Assembly (NCBI RefSeq): GCF_040706535.1
Contig: NZ_JAPDRJ010000004.1
Location: 333,914 to 397,913, forward strand
Length of the DNA stretch: 64,000 nucleotides
Direction of reading: 5' to 3'
Origin: Lentisalinibacter orientalis
GTDB lineage: Bacteria; Pseudomonadota; Gammaproteobacteria; Steroidobacterales; Woeseiaceae
Below the pieces are notes generated by a model. It was not told the DNA's origin, made no database searches, and saw only the letters and a list, made by a program, of their open reading frames with translations. Position numbers and translations under genes: made by a program. Below are positions 31,152 to 39,186 of this stretch, in pieces; within the stretch, counting starts at the first letter, position 1; every line of letters starts with the position of its first letter.

Positions 31152-32198
31152 CTAGGCCGGCCGGCGGAAGCGGTAGTGGCCCACCAGCCACTGGCGGCCG
31201 TCGGCGTAGCCGAACAGCTCCGCGCAGGCCATGTAGAAGATGCGCCAGCGCTGCAGCCAGATCTGCGCATCCCGCGCGGCGAGGTCCTCGCCGAGGATGC
31301 CGAGCGCGGCCTCCCGATGTGCGTCCAGTTTTTCCAGCCAGGCGTTGCAGGTGCGCTCGTAGTGGCGTCCCCCCACCAGCCAGCGCTCCTCCAGGCGGAG
31401 ATCGTCCTGGAAGTGCAGCAGCGTATCCGCCGAAGGCATGATGCCGCCGGTGAAGAAGTGCTGCGCCATCCAGTCCGTCCTGCCCTCCACCTGGAAGGGG
31501 TAGAGCAGTTCCCGGTGGCAGAAGTGATGGACGAACAGCTGCCCGCCCGGCCGCAGCCAGCCGGCGATTCGGCGCATCAGCTCGCGGTAGTTGCTCATAT
31601 GCTCGAACATCTCCACCGACACGACGCGGTCGAAGGTGTCGCCGGCATCGAACTCGCGCATGTCGGCGGTGATCACGTCGATGTTGCCGAGGCCTCGTTC
31701 ACGGGCCAGCGCGAGGATGGTCTCGCGCTGGGGGGCGGAGTTGGAGACGCACAGTATCTCCGCCTTCGGCAGATGCTCGGCCATCCACAGCGACAGCGAG
31801 CCCCAGCCGCAGCCCAGCTCCAGGATGCGCTGGCCGTCCTCGAGCCGCGCGCGCTCCACCGTGAGCGCGAGCATGCGGGCCTCGGAGTCGTCCAGCGTGG
31901 TCGTCGACTCGTCCCAGTAGCCGCAGCTGTACTTGCGGTGGCGCCCGAGGCAGAGGCGGAAGAACTCCGGCGGCACTTCGTAGTGCTGCTCGTTGGCGGC
32001 GTCCGTGTGCACCGCCACGGGCCCCTCGGAGAGTTCGGAGATGCGCAGCCGGAAACGCGCGTCCTGGGCGTCGGCGTCGGCCAGGCGCTCGTTCGCCAGG
32101 CGTCCGGCGAGCAGGCGCCGGATGCCCTGGCGGATCAGCACATCGGGTACGAGGCCGCGCTCGGCCCAGTCGATACCCCAGTCACCAGGACCGGCCAT
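31152..32198 (-). CDS. cfa: Cyclopropane-fatty-acyl-phospholipid synthase family methyltransferase
   Basis: A 348-residue SAM-dependent enzyme of the CFA synthase family, which adds a methylene bridge to unsaturated acyl chains of membrane phospholipids. Visible: the substrate-side motif HYEVPPEFFRLCLG, KYSCGYW, SAM motif I ILELGCGWGSLSLWMAEHLP, VSVEMFEHM, and HHFCHRELLYPFQ. It is about 35 residues shorter than E. coli Cfa because the N-terminal domain is reduced, a feature of the wider CFA-like methyltransferases, so the exact product (cyclopropane or methyl branch) is open. The ATG overlaps the stop of the DUF2878 gene by one base (TGATG), indicating translational coupling. Probable role: membrane hardening in stationary or stressed cells. 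Confidence 0.88.
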   Translation of the reverse strand: MAGPGDWGIDWAERGLVPDVLIRQGIRRLLAGRLANERLADADAQDARFRLRISELSEGPVAVHTDAANEQHYEVPPEFFRLCLGRHRKYSCGYWDESTTTLDDSEARMLALTVERARLEDGQRILELGCGWGSLSLWMAEHLPKAEILCVSNSAPQRETILALARERGLGNIDVITADMREFDAGDTFDRVVSVEMFEHMSNYRELMRRIAGWLRPGGQLFVHHFCHRELLYPFQVEGRTDWMAQHFFTGGIMPSADTLLHFQDDLRLEERWLVGGRHYERTCNAWLEKLDAHREAALGILGEDLAARDAQIWLQRWRIFYMACAELFGYADGRQWLVGHYRFRRPA

Positions 32199-32722
32199 CA
32201 CGCGGCCTCGTCGGCGCTGCGCAGCAGCGACGGCAGCGGCGCCGCGTGGGCGAACCAGACCAGCAACGGCGTTACCACGGCCCAGGCCAGCCCCAGGTAG
32301 AGGAGCCCGAGCTCGCCGGGGAATGCGGCCGCGCCCAGCTTCGATCCGGCAGTGAAGGACAGCGGCTGACCAATGGCGCCGAACAGCGCCGCCAGCCGGT
32401 AGCGCCCGGCCAGCCAGCCGAGGCAGCCGCGCAGGGTGAGCGCGAACACCACCCACAGCGTGAGTATCCAGGCGGGCGCCAGCGGTCCCCACGGCGAGGC
32501 GTAGTCCAGCAGCCCCAGCGCGACGAAGCTGCCGTCCACCAGCAGTCCCAGCGAGAGTGCGAAGGCGCACAGCGCCAACAGCCGGCCGCGGGAAGACTCC
32601 CGGGAGAGCTCCCAGGCGAGGAAGGCAACGGCCAGCAGCATGCCGGGCCAGACGATGCCGTTGGCGGCACCGAGCACCAGCGCGAACCAGCACGCGTTGA
32701 AGAGGATGAAGTTGATCAGCAC
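32198..32722 (-). CDS. DUF2878 family membrane protein
   Basis: A 174-residue polytopic membrane protein with five or six hydrophobic segments (for example MLINFILFNACWFALVLGAA, LALCAFALSLGLLVDGSFVALGLL, LAPAWILTLWVVFALTL, LGLLYLGLAWAVVTPLLVWFA). It fits DUF2878, a family of unknown function often encoded beside CFA-type methyltransferases and DUF1295/DUF1365 genes in gammaproteobacteria. Translationally coupled to the CFA gene downstream. Likely helps in lipid modification or substrate presentation; that is inference from context only. Confidence 0.8.
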   Translation of the reverse strand: MLINFILFNACWFALVLGAANGIVWPGMLLAVAFLAWELSRESSRGRLLALCAFALSLGLLVDGSFVALGLLDYASPWGPLAPAWILTLWVVFALTLRGCLGWLAGRYRLAALFGAIGQPLSFTAGSKLGAAAFPGELGLLYLGLAWAVVTPLLVWFAHAAPLPSLLRSADEAA

Positions 32723-32807
32723 GAGGCGAATCCCGGGATTGTCCGTTGACCCGTCTGCTGTTCGGCGCAGGCGGCCGTCCGGATGCAGCCAGGCCGGCGG
32801 ATCGGGC

Positions 32808-33515
32808 TCAGCCGGTCGTGTCGGTGTCGGCGATGAAGGTCCGCAGCCGGTCCGCCAGGTTCTTGCACGCCGCAGTCTGGGTGCGCGCGATCAGTGGCAC
32901 CGGGATCACGATGGCCGGCAGGTAGGACGTGCCGGAGACGTCCGCCTTCACCGAGCCGGCGGACTTCAGCTCCTTCAGATCCCAGATCGATGCCTCGTAG
33001 TTGGCCTCGTTCTCCCACCAGGCGAAGCCGAAGCAGCCGCCGCCGCCGGGTCCCGCCGCGCAGGACAGGCTGCCGCCGCCGCCGGTGCGCTCGGTATCGC
33101 CGTCGAGCCAAACGATGTAGCGAACGCCGCTGTCGCGGATGCGCTCGCGCACGCCCGGGCGCTGCATGAAACGCTGCAGCGCCTTCGTCTCCGCGGGCGC
33201 CGTGCGCGGCTCCAGCCAGGGGAACAGCGCGTCCACGAACTGTTCGTCCGGCATCACGGCCAGGCCTTCGCGACCGTTGCCCAGCGCGTTGCCGACGCAA
33301 TCGGTGAAGCCGCGCTCCGTCTCGTTGCCGAGATGGTAGCTGCGCGCCATGACCACCACCGCCTCTCCGTCCAGGATGCCGGTGGCCGCACTCTTCTCCT
33401 GTTCCATCCGTGCCGTGACGCAGCCGCTCAGCAGGACGGCCGTCCCGGCCAGCCCCAGCAGCAGCATCCGGCCGGGGCCCGTCGCCTCGACTCTGCCGTC
33501 TCTAGCCTCGGTCAT
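32808..33515 (-). CDS. Lipoprotein of unknown function
   Basis: About 235 residues from ATG 33515, with lipobox LLSGC after a hydrophobic run (MLLLGLAGTAVLLSG). The mature domain has EAVVVMARSYHLGNETERGF, a region with GVRYIVWLDGDTERTGGGGSL, a Cys/Gly-rich loop (LSCAAGPGGGGCFGFAWW) and ends with IVIPVPLIARTQTAACKNLA, suggesting a disulphide-stabilised beta fold. AGGGGA lies nine bases before the start. The start overlaps the upstream lipoprotein gene by 14 bp, so the two are one operon. Family not recognised. Confidence 0.7.
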   Translation of the reverse strand: MTEARDGRVEATGPGRMLLLGLAGTAVLLSGCVTARMEQEKSAATGILDGEAVVVMARSYHLGNETERGFTDCVGNALGNGREGLAVMPDEQFVDALFPWLEPRTAPAETKALQRFMQRPGVRERIRDSGVRYIVWLDGDTERTGGGGSLSCAAGPGGGGCFGFAWWENEANYEASIWDLKELKSAGSVKADVSGTSYLPAIVIPVPLIARTQTAACKNLADRLRTFIADTDTTG

Positions 33516-34401
33516 CGGTGAGATTCCCCTGGAAATTCGCCTGGGCTGCATCGCCCGTGTTGGCTGCCACGTCCGTGGACTGCCCCGGTCCCTCGTCGGC
33601 CGGCAGCTCGGCCTCGTCTTCGGTGCCGGGCGGGGCCACCACCGTCACGGCGCCGGACTCCGCCTCGGCCGCCGGGTCGACTGCGGAATCGCCCGCTGAA
33701 TCACCTGCGGACTCCGCGGAGGAAGCGCCCGCGGGCCCGGTCTGAGCGGTCATGCTTTCCTCCTCTTCCGGCTCCGACCCGGGCATGCCGCTGCCGCCGG
33801 GGTCGCCGAGCCCGGTCTCCCGCGCAAAGCGCAGGCCGATCATGGCGGCCGCATCCCGCATGGCGAGCACCGCGGCGCGGGCCAGTGCTTCGTCCGCGCT
33901 GAACATGCCCTCGGAGCCGGCCTTGCCGTAGGCGGCGATGGGCCAGTTTGAGATCTCCGTGCCCTCGGCGTCGAAGATGCGCAGCCGGTAGCGGATCCAG
34001 ATGGTATAGGCATCCGAGCGGCTCTGGGCGGGCAGGGCGAACTCGAAGGCCTCGATGCTCGCCTCGATGAGGGCATCGGCGCCCACCGCCTCGACGTCCG
34101 TATCCGCGTCGACCTCCACCACCTCGCTGAACATGGACTCGAACAGATGCCGGAAGGCGAGCTTGTTGGCGGCCCCCAGGCTGATGGTCCATTTCTGCCG
34201 CCCGAGCACCTCCTCCTGATGCACGTAGCGCGACATTTCGGGCGAGTAACGAACGGCCACCTTCAGCGGCAGCTGATTCAGCAGGGGGTCGGGGAGAGCG
34301 GGATCCGTAAGCGCAACCTGACTCGAGCAGCCCGAAATGCCCAGGGCCGCCAGGACGACTGCGACGATGGCAGAAACTCTCCCGGTCAAGCGACGCTCCA
34401 T
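33502..34401 (-). CDS. Lipoprotein with acidic disordered tail, unknown function
   Basis: A 299-residue lipoprotein (start ATG 34401; leader MERRLTGRVSAIVAVVLAAL; lipobox LGISGC). Residues about 25-205 form a globular domain including LKVAVRYSPEMSRYVHQEEV, ANKLAFRHLFESMFSEVVEV and IRYRLRIFDAEGTEISNWPIAAYG. From about residue 215 the chain is a low-complexity, acidic Ser/Ala/Asp/Glu/Pro tail. The domain recalls outer-membrane lipoproteins that sense or assemble surface components, but I cannot name a family. First gene of a two-lipoprotein operon. Confidence 0.7.
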   Translation of the reverse strand: MERRLTGRVSAIVAVVLAALGISGCSSQVALTDPALPDPLLNQLPLKVAVRYSPEMSRYVHQEEVLGRQKWTISLGAANKLAFRHLFESMFSEVVEVDADTDVEAVGADALIEASIEAFEFALPAQSRSDAYTIWIRYRLRIFDAEGTEISNWPIAAYGKAGSEGMFSADEALARAAVLAMRDAAAMIGLRFARETGLGDPGGSGMPGSEPEEEESMTAQTGPAGASSAESAGDSAGDSAVDPAAEAESGAVTVVAPPGTEDEAELPADEGPGQSTDVAANTGDAAQANFQGNLTDDRG

Positions 34402-34596
34402 CGGCCGAAGCGGCCGGTGATTCCCTCGGTGATTGCCCAGGAAGTGATTGCCCGGGAATCGGGTATCGAATCCATGATATCGACTTGCGCGGCCGCCCGA
34501 AGTTTCATCCTGGCCGCGGCAAGGAATGCACGCTTCGACTCTAGACCCAGTGCGCCCGTCATGCAAGCAGCCCGGCCGCCGCCTCGCCAGCCCGCC

Positions 34597-35202
34597 TCAG
34601 AAGCGCGCGCGGATGGCGCGCAACAGCCCGCCGATCACGGGTATGTGCTCGTACAGCCCGCCTGCGGAGTCCCAGAAATCCTGGTGCAGGACCACGCGTC
34701 CGTCGTCGTCGAAGCGAAAGTGAGTGACGCCCCACGACACCAGCGGCTCGCCGTCGGCCAGCGCGCCGACGCGCATGGTCATCCGCCAGCGGAAGTAGAA
34801 ATCGTCGCCGGAACGGCCGATGTGGTGGAATTCCACCTGCACGGAGTCGGCATTCTGCGCCGTGTGCAGGAAGTATTCCTCGATGGCTGCGGCGCCCCGC
34901 AGGGTCTTCAGCGTGTCGTTGAAAAAGGCGTCCGGGGCATAGACCTCGCGGGCCATGCGCTGCACCCCTTCGGGCGTGAGTTCGCCGAAGAACTCCCGCA
35001 GCCTCGCGACGGCGGCGGCCTCGGCCTCGCTGCCCGGCGCGGGACCCATCCCCTCGGTGCGGACCAGGGCCTCCTCGTAGGCGGCCACATGGGCGGCGGG
35101 GGCAGCCACGTCGGCGCTGCGGATCGCCCACGCCAGCAGGCCTGCCAGGACGACGGCCAGGACGCCGATGACAAGCAGGGTTACAATCGCGAGCTTTTGC
35201 AT
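34597..35202 (-). CDS. Membrane-anchored SnoaL/NTF2-like protein
   Basis: A 201-residue protein with one N-terminal membrane segment (KLAIVTLLVIGVLAVVLAGLLAW) and a periplasmic NTF2-like (SnoaL-type) domain, residues about 70-195: YAPDAFFNDTLKTLRGAAAIEEYFLHT, VEFHHIGRSGDDFYFRWRM, FRFDDDGRVVLHQDFWDSA. Such domains bind small hydrophobic ligands or act as lyases and isomerases; in proteobacteria a similar gene often accompanies CFA and lipid-desaturation clusters. ATG 35202 has AAGGAGACCGGC directly upstream, deciding the start over the longer frame to 35265. Followed at 34401 by the lipoprotein operon after 195 bp. Confidence 0.75.
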   Translation of the reverse strand: MQKLAIVTLLVIGVLAVVLAGLLAWAIRSADVAAPAAHVAAYEEALVRTEGMGPAPGSEAEAAAVARLREFFGELTPEGVQRMAREVYAPDAFFNDTLKTLRGAAAIEEYFLHTAQNADSVQVEFHHIGRSGDDFYFRWRMTMRVGALADGEPLVSWGVTHFRFDDDGRVVLHQDFWDSAGGLYEHIPVIGGLLRAIRARF

Positions 35203-35339
35203 GCCGGTCTCCTTGCGGGGTGGCCGCGGCCTGAGACGGTGGTGAACGAATGGTGACGACGACAAGCATAGTGCACATGAACGCTGCCGGCGTCGGCACG
35301 TTATTCGGCGCTTGCCGCTGATCGGATCAGGAGCCGCCC

Positions 35340-36092
35340 ATGCCGCGTCCCAAGGTCCTCGTCTTTCAGCACGTGCCTTTCGAGCCCCTCGGCACGCTCG
35401 ACCCGCTGCTGAAGGAGCACGGCTTCCGCATCGGCTACGTGAACTTCAGCCGGGACCCGGCACAGCGCCCGCGGCTCGCCGGCTACGATGCGCTGATCGT
35501 CCTCGGCGGACCGATGAATGTGGACGAGGTCGATGACTATCCCAACCTGGCCACCGAGGTGGAGCTGATCCGGGAGGCGCTGGAGCGGGGCCGGCACGTG
35601 CTCGGGATCTGCCTGGGCGCGCAGCTGCTGGCGAAGGCGCTGGGCGGCGCGGTGGCGCCGAACGGCGCTCACGAGATCGGCTGGCACGAGGTGCGGCTCA
35701 CCGCCGACGGCGAGACCGACCCGGTGCTTTCCGCGCTGGATGCGCCGTCGCCGCTGTTTCACTGGCACGGCGATCGCTTCGAGCTGCCGCCGGGCGCCAG
35801 CCACCTGGCGGAATCCGCGCTGTGCGCCAATCAGGCGTTCCGTTACGGCGAGCTGGCGCTGGGGCTGCAGTTTCACCTCGAGGTGGATCGGGCGCTGATC
35901 GAGCGCTGGCTGACGGTGCCGGTCAACCGCCGTCTGCTGGCGCGTCTGCAGGGTCGGGTGGACCCGGAGGCGATACGACAGGAGACGCCTGCGCTCATCG
36001 CGGCGCTGGAGGCGCGCAGCCGGCGCGTCTTCGGCCGCTGGATAGAGCAGTTCGGCCTGCCGCGGCGGCGGCGCGCGCTGCCGTCGCGCTGA
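35340..36092 (+). CDS. Class I glutamine amidotransferase (GMP synthase-like)
   Basis: A 250-residue stand-alone class I glutamine amidotransferase. The triad is intact: nucleophile C91 in GICLGAQLL, H179 and E181 in QFHLEVD. The start PKVLVFQHVPFEPLGTL is typical of the GMP synthase-like subgroup of stand-alone enzymes that may transfer ammonia to unknown acceptors or hydrolyse gamma-glutamyl compounds. No synthase partner is adjacent. It is preceded by a divergent SnoaL-like gene and followed by the HAD/PlsC gene after 112 bp. Confidence 0.88.
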   Translation: MPRPKVLVFQHVPFEPLGTLDPLLKEHGFRIGYVNFSRDPAQRPRLAGYDALIVLGGPMNVDEVDDYPNLATEVELIREALERGRHVLGICLGAQLLAKALGGAVAPNGAHEIGWHEVRLTADGETDPVLSALDAPSPLFHWHGDRFELPPGASHLAESALCANQAFRYGELALGLQFHLEVDRALIERWLTVPVNRRLLARLQGRVDPEAIRQETPALIAALEARSRRVFGRWIEQFGLPRRRRALPSR

Positions 36093-36204
36093 GCGGTGCC
36101 GCGCATAGGCGGTTCGGGCGGCTTTTTCGGCCGCATCCCGGGCTGATTTTTACCGTCGTTGCCTGCATGATAGGCCGTTCAACCAACCGAGCGGGAACCC
36201 GAGC

Positions 36205-37671
36205 ATGAAGCTGTACGCCGACGTCACCCGGGAGATCGACGAGATGCCGGAGGGCCCGGAGGTCGTCGCCTTCTTCGACCTGGACGGCACCCTGCTGTCC
36301 GGGTTCTCGGTGACGTCGATGATGCGCGAACGGCTCACCTCCGGCGAACTCAAGCCCCGCCAGGCGCTGGTGCAGTTCGTCTCGTTCGTCGGCCAGGGCT
36401 TCCGCAGCCGGGAATTCCCGGCCATGCTGAAGGCCGCCACGCGGACGCTGGAGGGCGTCGAGGAGGCCTCCTTCGTGCGCCTCGGCCGCGAGACGTTCCG
36501 CAAATACGTGAGCGGTGCCATCTATCCGGAGTCCCGCGCGCTGGTGCGCGCCCACCAGCGCAAGGGCCACACCGTGGTGGTGCTGTCCTCGGCCACGCCG
36601 TACCAGGTCAACCCGGTGGCCGAGGAGCTGGAGATCGAGCACGTGCTGTGCACCCGCTTCGAGGTGGAGGAGGGCCGGTTCACCGGCCGGCTGGTCGAGC
36701 CCATCACCTATGGGGAAGGCAAGCTCACGGCCGCGCGCAAGTTCCTGAAGGCGCGCCGCCGGAAGCTCGCCAACAGCTTCTTCTACACGGACGGTGCCGA
36801 GGACGTGCCCCTGCTCGAACACGTCGGCTATCCGCGTCCGCTCAACCCGGACAGCGACCTGGAGGAGGTGGCCCGGGAGAAAGGCTGGCCGATCCGGCGC
36901 TTCCACAGCCGCGGCCTGCCCGGCGTGCGCGAGCTGCTCGGCACCGGGCTGGCCTGGGGCGCGCTCGTCTCTTCCGCGTTGGCCAGTGTCCCCGTGCTCG
37001 CGCTCAACCGCTCCCGGCGCGACGCCGCCAACCTGGCCATCGCGACGTTCGGCGACTTCGCCAGCGCGCTGGCGGGTCTCGATCTGCAGGTGACGGGAGA
37101 GCAGCATCTCTGGTCGCACAGGCCCGCCGTATTCGTATTCAATCACCAGAGCGGGGCGGACATGGTGATCCTCGCGAAGCTGCTGCGGCAGGATTTCACG
37201 GGTATCGCCAAGAAGGAGCTCAGGAGTAACCCGATTCTCGGCCCGCTCATGTGGGCCACCGAGACGGTCTTCATCGACCGGGCCAATACGGAGCGCGCGA
37301 TCGAAGCCATGCGTCCGGCGGTCGAGACGCTGAAGAGCGGCCTGTCCATCGTGCTGGCGCCGGAGGGGACGCGCAGTCTCAGCGACCGGCTGGGGCCGTT
37401 CAAGAAGGGCGCGTTCCACCTGGCCATGCAGGCGGGCGTGCCGATGGTGCCCATCGTGATCCACAACGCGACGGATGCGCTGCCGAAGAGCGGCATCTTC
37501 GTGCGTCCCGCCACCATCAAGGTTGAGATACTGCCGCCCGTGCCCACCGACGACTGGGAGCCCGAGACCATCGATCAGCACGTGCGGGCAGTGCGCCGCA
37601 TGTTCCTGAAGGCGCTGGATCAGCTGCCGGAGCCCGGCGAAGAAGAGATTAGTAATAACAATAAATTATAG
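36205..37671 (+). CDS. HAD-IB phosphatase fused to PlsC-type acyltransferase
   Basis: A 488-residue bifunctional protein. Residues 20-220 are a HAD-IB (SerB-like) phosphatase with catalytic D25/D27 in FFDLDGTLLSG, then VVLSSATPYQV and FYTDGAEDVPLL. Residues about 290-470 are a 1-acylglycerol-3-phosphate acyltransferase domain with the catalytic NHQSGAD (H314 and D319) and the glycerol-phosphate-binding motif APEGTRS (about 385-391). Such fusions are known from mycobacteria and proteobacteria and are thought to act in phospholipid or storage-lipid synthesis. The C-terminus runs out in an Asn-rich end and the DNA becomes AT-rich. No adjacent lipid gene apart from the CFA cluster 4 kb away. Confidence 0.9.
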   Translation: MKLYADVTREIDEMPEGPEVVAFFDLDGTLLSGFSVTSMMRERLTSGELKPRQALVQFVSFVGQGFRSREFPAMLKAATRTLEGVEEASFVRLGRETFRKYVSGAIYPESRALVRAHQRKGHTVVVLSSATPYQVNPVAEELEIEHVLCTRFEVEEGRFTGRLVEPITYGEGKLTAARKFLKARRRKLANSFFYTDGAEDVPLLEHVGYPRPLNPDSDLEEVAREKGWPIRRFHSRGLPGVRELLGTGLAWGALVSSALASVPVLALNRSRRDAANLAIATFGDFASALAGLDLQVTGEQHLWSHRPAVFVFNHQSGADMVILAKLLRQDFTGIAKKELRSNPILGPLMWATETVFIDRANTERAIEAMRPAVETLKSGLSIVLAPEGTRSLSDRLGPFKKGAFHLAMQAGVPMVPIVIHNATDALPKSGIFVRPATIKVEILPPVPTDDWEPETIDQHVRAVRRMFLKALDQLPEPGEEEISNNNKL

Positions 37672-37809
37672 AATCTTCCTCGAAAGAATATCGAGCGCTG
37701 TCGAGGCCGCGGCAGAGAATTTCCGGCCCGCATGCATCCGATCCCGCGGCTCGTGTCATCTCTTCATCGGACAGCGGGGAATTCCCCCGGACAAGAGGAG
37801 ACACGGATA

Positions 37810-38181
37810 ATGGGTGACTTCGACAGCGAGATTCTCGTGCCCATCACACTATTCATCAGCATCGCCGTGGTGTTTGCTCTGGCCTTCATGTATCGGGCGC
37901 GGCAGCGGGAGCAGATCCAGCTGACGGTGCGCCAGGCCATCGACAAGGGCCAGGAGCTGACGCCGGAGCTGCTCGAGAAGCTCGGCCACACCGGCGCGCA
38001 GCCCCACTCGGATCTGCGGCGCGGCGTCATCGCGGTGGCCATCGGCCTCGGCATCGGCGCATTCGGGATTATCCTCGGGCAGGAGGACGCGATGCGTCCG
38101 CTCGTGGCCATCGGAGCGATCCCGCTGCTGATCGGTGTCGCGTACCTGGGATTGTGGAAGTTCGCAGGGAGAGACGCGTGA
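37810..38181 (+). CDS. DUF6249 membrane protein in front of an ECF sigma factor
   Basis: A 123-residue protein with an N-terminal membrane segment (SEILVPITLFISIAVVFALA), a soluble loop carrying the family signature QREQIQLTVRQAIDKGQELTPELL, and two C-terminal segments (GVIAVAIGLGIGAFGIIL and VAIGAIPLLIGVAYLGLW). This pattern fits DUF6249. In many gammaproteobacteria this gene precedes an ECF sigma factor and a small membrane anti-sigma-like gene, as here; its role is unknown but sensing of membrane state is a reasonable guess. The start has GAGGAG at 8-9 bases. The sigma gene starts 24 bp after its stop. Confidence 0.8.
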   Translation: MGDFDSEILVPITLFISIAVVFALAFMYRARQREQIQLTVRQAIDKGQELTPELLEKLGHTGAQPHSDLRRGVIAVAIGLGIGAFGIILGQEDAMRPLVAIGAIPLLIGVAYLGLWKFAGRDA

Positions 38182-38205
38182 TTACGAGGAGGCCCTCGGG
38201 ACGCG

Positions 38206-38769
38206 ATGTCGACATCGGCGAGCGATGAGGAACTGGTTGCCCTCGCGGTTGCCGCCGGGGATCAGGCGGCCTTCGGGGAGCTGGTGCGGCGCCACCAGTC
38301 CCGGGTGCGTGGCTGGCTGCGGCAGCTCACCGGCGACGCCGCGGAGGCCGACGACCTCGCCCAGGAGACCTTCCTCAAGGCGTGGACCCGGCTCAATACC
38401 TTCGCCGCCCGCGGGCGCTTCCAGGCGTGGCTCATGAAGCTCGCCTACAATGAATTCCTGCAGGCGTTGCGCGGCGGACAGCGGCGGCGCCGTCTGGCGG
38501 GCGAGTACGAGGCGGATGCCGTGGCGCGCGGCCGGACCGCGGACGAATCGATGTCCGGCACCGGCAGCGAACTGCCCGACCTGCCACGGCTCCTTTCGGT
38601 GCTGGGGGAGGAGGAGCGGCACGTAATGCTGCTGGGTTATGGCTGCGGCTGCTCTCACTCCGAGATCAGCGAGATCACCGGCATGGCGCTCGGCACGGTC
38701 AAGTCGCACATGCACCGGGGCAGGGAGCGCATCCGGCAGTCCTTCGCGCTGGAGGCGAGCGAGTCATGA
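38206..38769 (+). CDS. ECF-type RNA polymerase sigma factor
   Basis: A 187-residue sigma70 family ECF factor. Region 2 (about residues 20-90) contains FGELVRRHQSRVRGWLRQL, DADDLAQETFLKAW-like AEADDLAQETFLKAWTRL and FQAWLMKLAYNEFLQALR; region 4 (about 125-180) contains LSVLGEEERHVMLLGYGCGCSHSEISEITGMALGTVKSHMHRGR with a helix-turn-helix. It starts 24 bp after the DUF6249 stop, and its last four bases overlap the start of the two-helix membrane gene (ATGA), a typical sigma/anti-sigma layout. It probably controls the local operon and a small regulon; the signal is unknown. Confidence 0.93.
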   Translation: MSTSASDEELVALAVAAGDQAAFGELVRRHQSRVRGWLRQLTGDAAEADDLAQETFLKAWTRLNTFAARGRFQAWLMKLAYNEFLQALRGGQRRRRLAGEYEADAVARGRTADESMSGTGSELPDLPRLLSVLGEEERHVMLLGYGCGCSHSEISEITGMALGTVKSHMHRGRERIRQSFALEASES

Positions 38770-39101
38770 GGCGGACGGGAGAAGAATTCGAGCGGCTGCT
38801 CGAGCGCGAGTTCGCCCGCGCTTTCGAGCCGGTGGCCGACGACGGATTCAGTGAGCGCGTGCTGCGCCGCGTCCGGCGCCGGGGGCGGGCGAGGGTGCTG
38901 GCGCTGACCCTGGCGGGTGCCGTCGGCCTGGCGGTGGCTTTCGTGCCGCTGGTGCAGATCGCGGGCGCGCTGAGCGAGTTCTCGCCGGTCCTCACCGAGA
39001 GCTGGCGGCTGTCGGAACTGCCGGCCCAGTATCGTTATATCGTGGCCGCCGCGCTGCTCGGCCTCGCGAGCCCGCTCCTGATCCGTCTGCTGGAGCGCTG
39101 A
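38766..39101 (+). CDS. Small membrane protein, probable anti-sigma factor
   Basis: A 111-residue protein whose start overlaps the sigma gene stop by four bases. The N-terminal 45 residues are charged and cytoplasmic (EEFERLLEREFARAFEPVADDGFSERVLRRVRRRGR), followed by two membrane segments (about 46-63 and about 87-106). It lacks the zinc-binding HxxxCxxC of ZAS anti-sigma factors, so it belongs to the unclassified small membrane anti-sigma-like proteins usually paired with DUF6249-type sigma operons. Assignment rests on position and topology. Confidence 0.65.
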   Translation: MRRTGEEFERLLEREFARAFEPVADDGFSERVLRRVRRRGRARVLALTLAGAVGLAVAFVPLVQIAGALSEFSPVLTESWRLSELPAQYRYIVAAALLGLASPLLIRLLER

Positions 39102-39186
39102 ATCTTACCGGCTGGCTCAAGTTTCACCGATCCCGGCCGCTAACCCCTTCAGAGCCACGCCGCAGAGGCGACAGGGGCGCGCGCCC

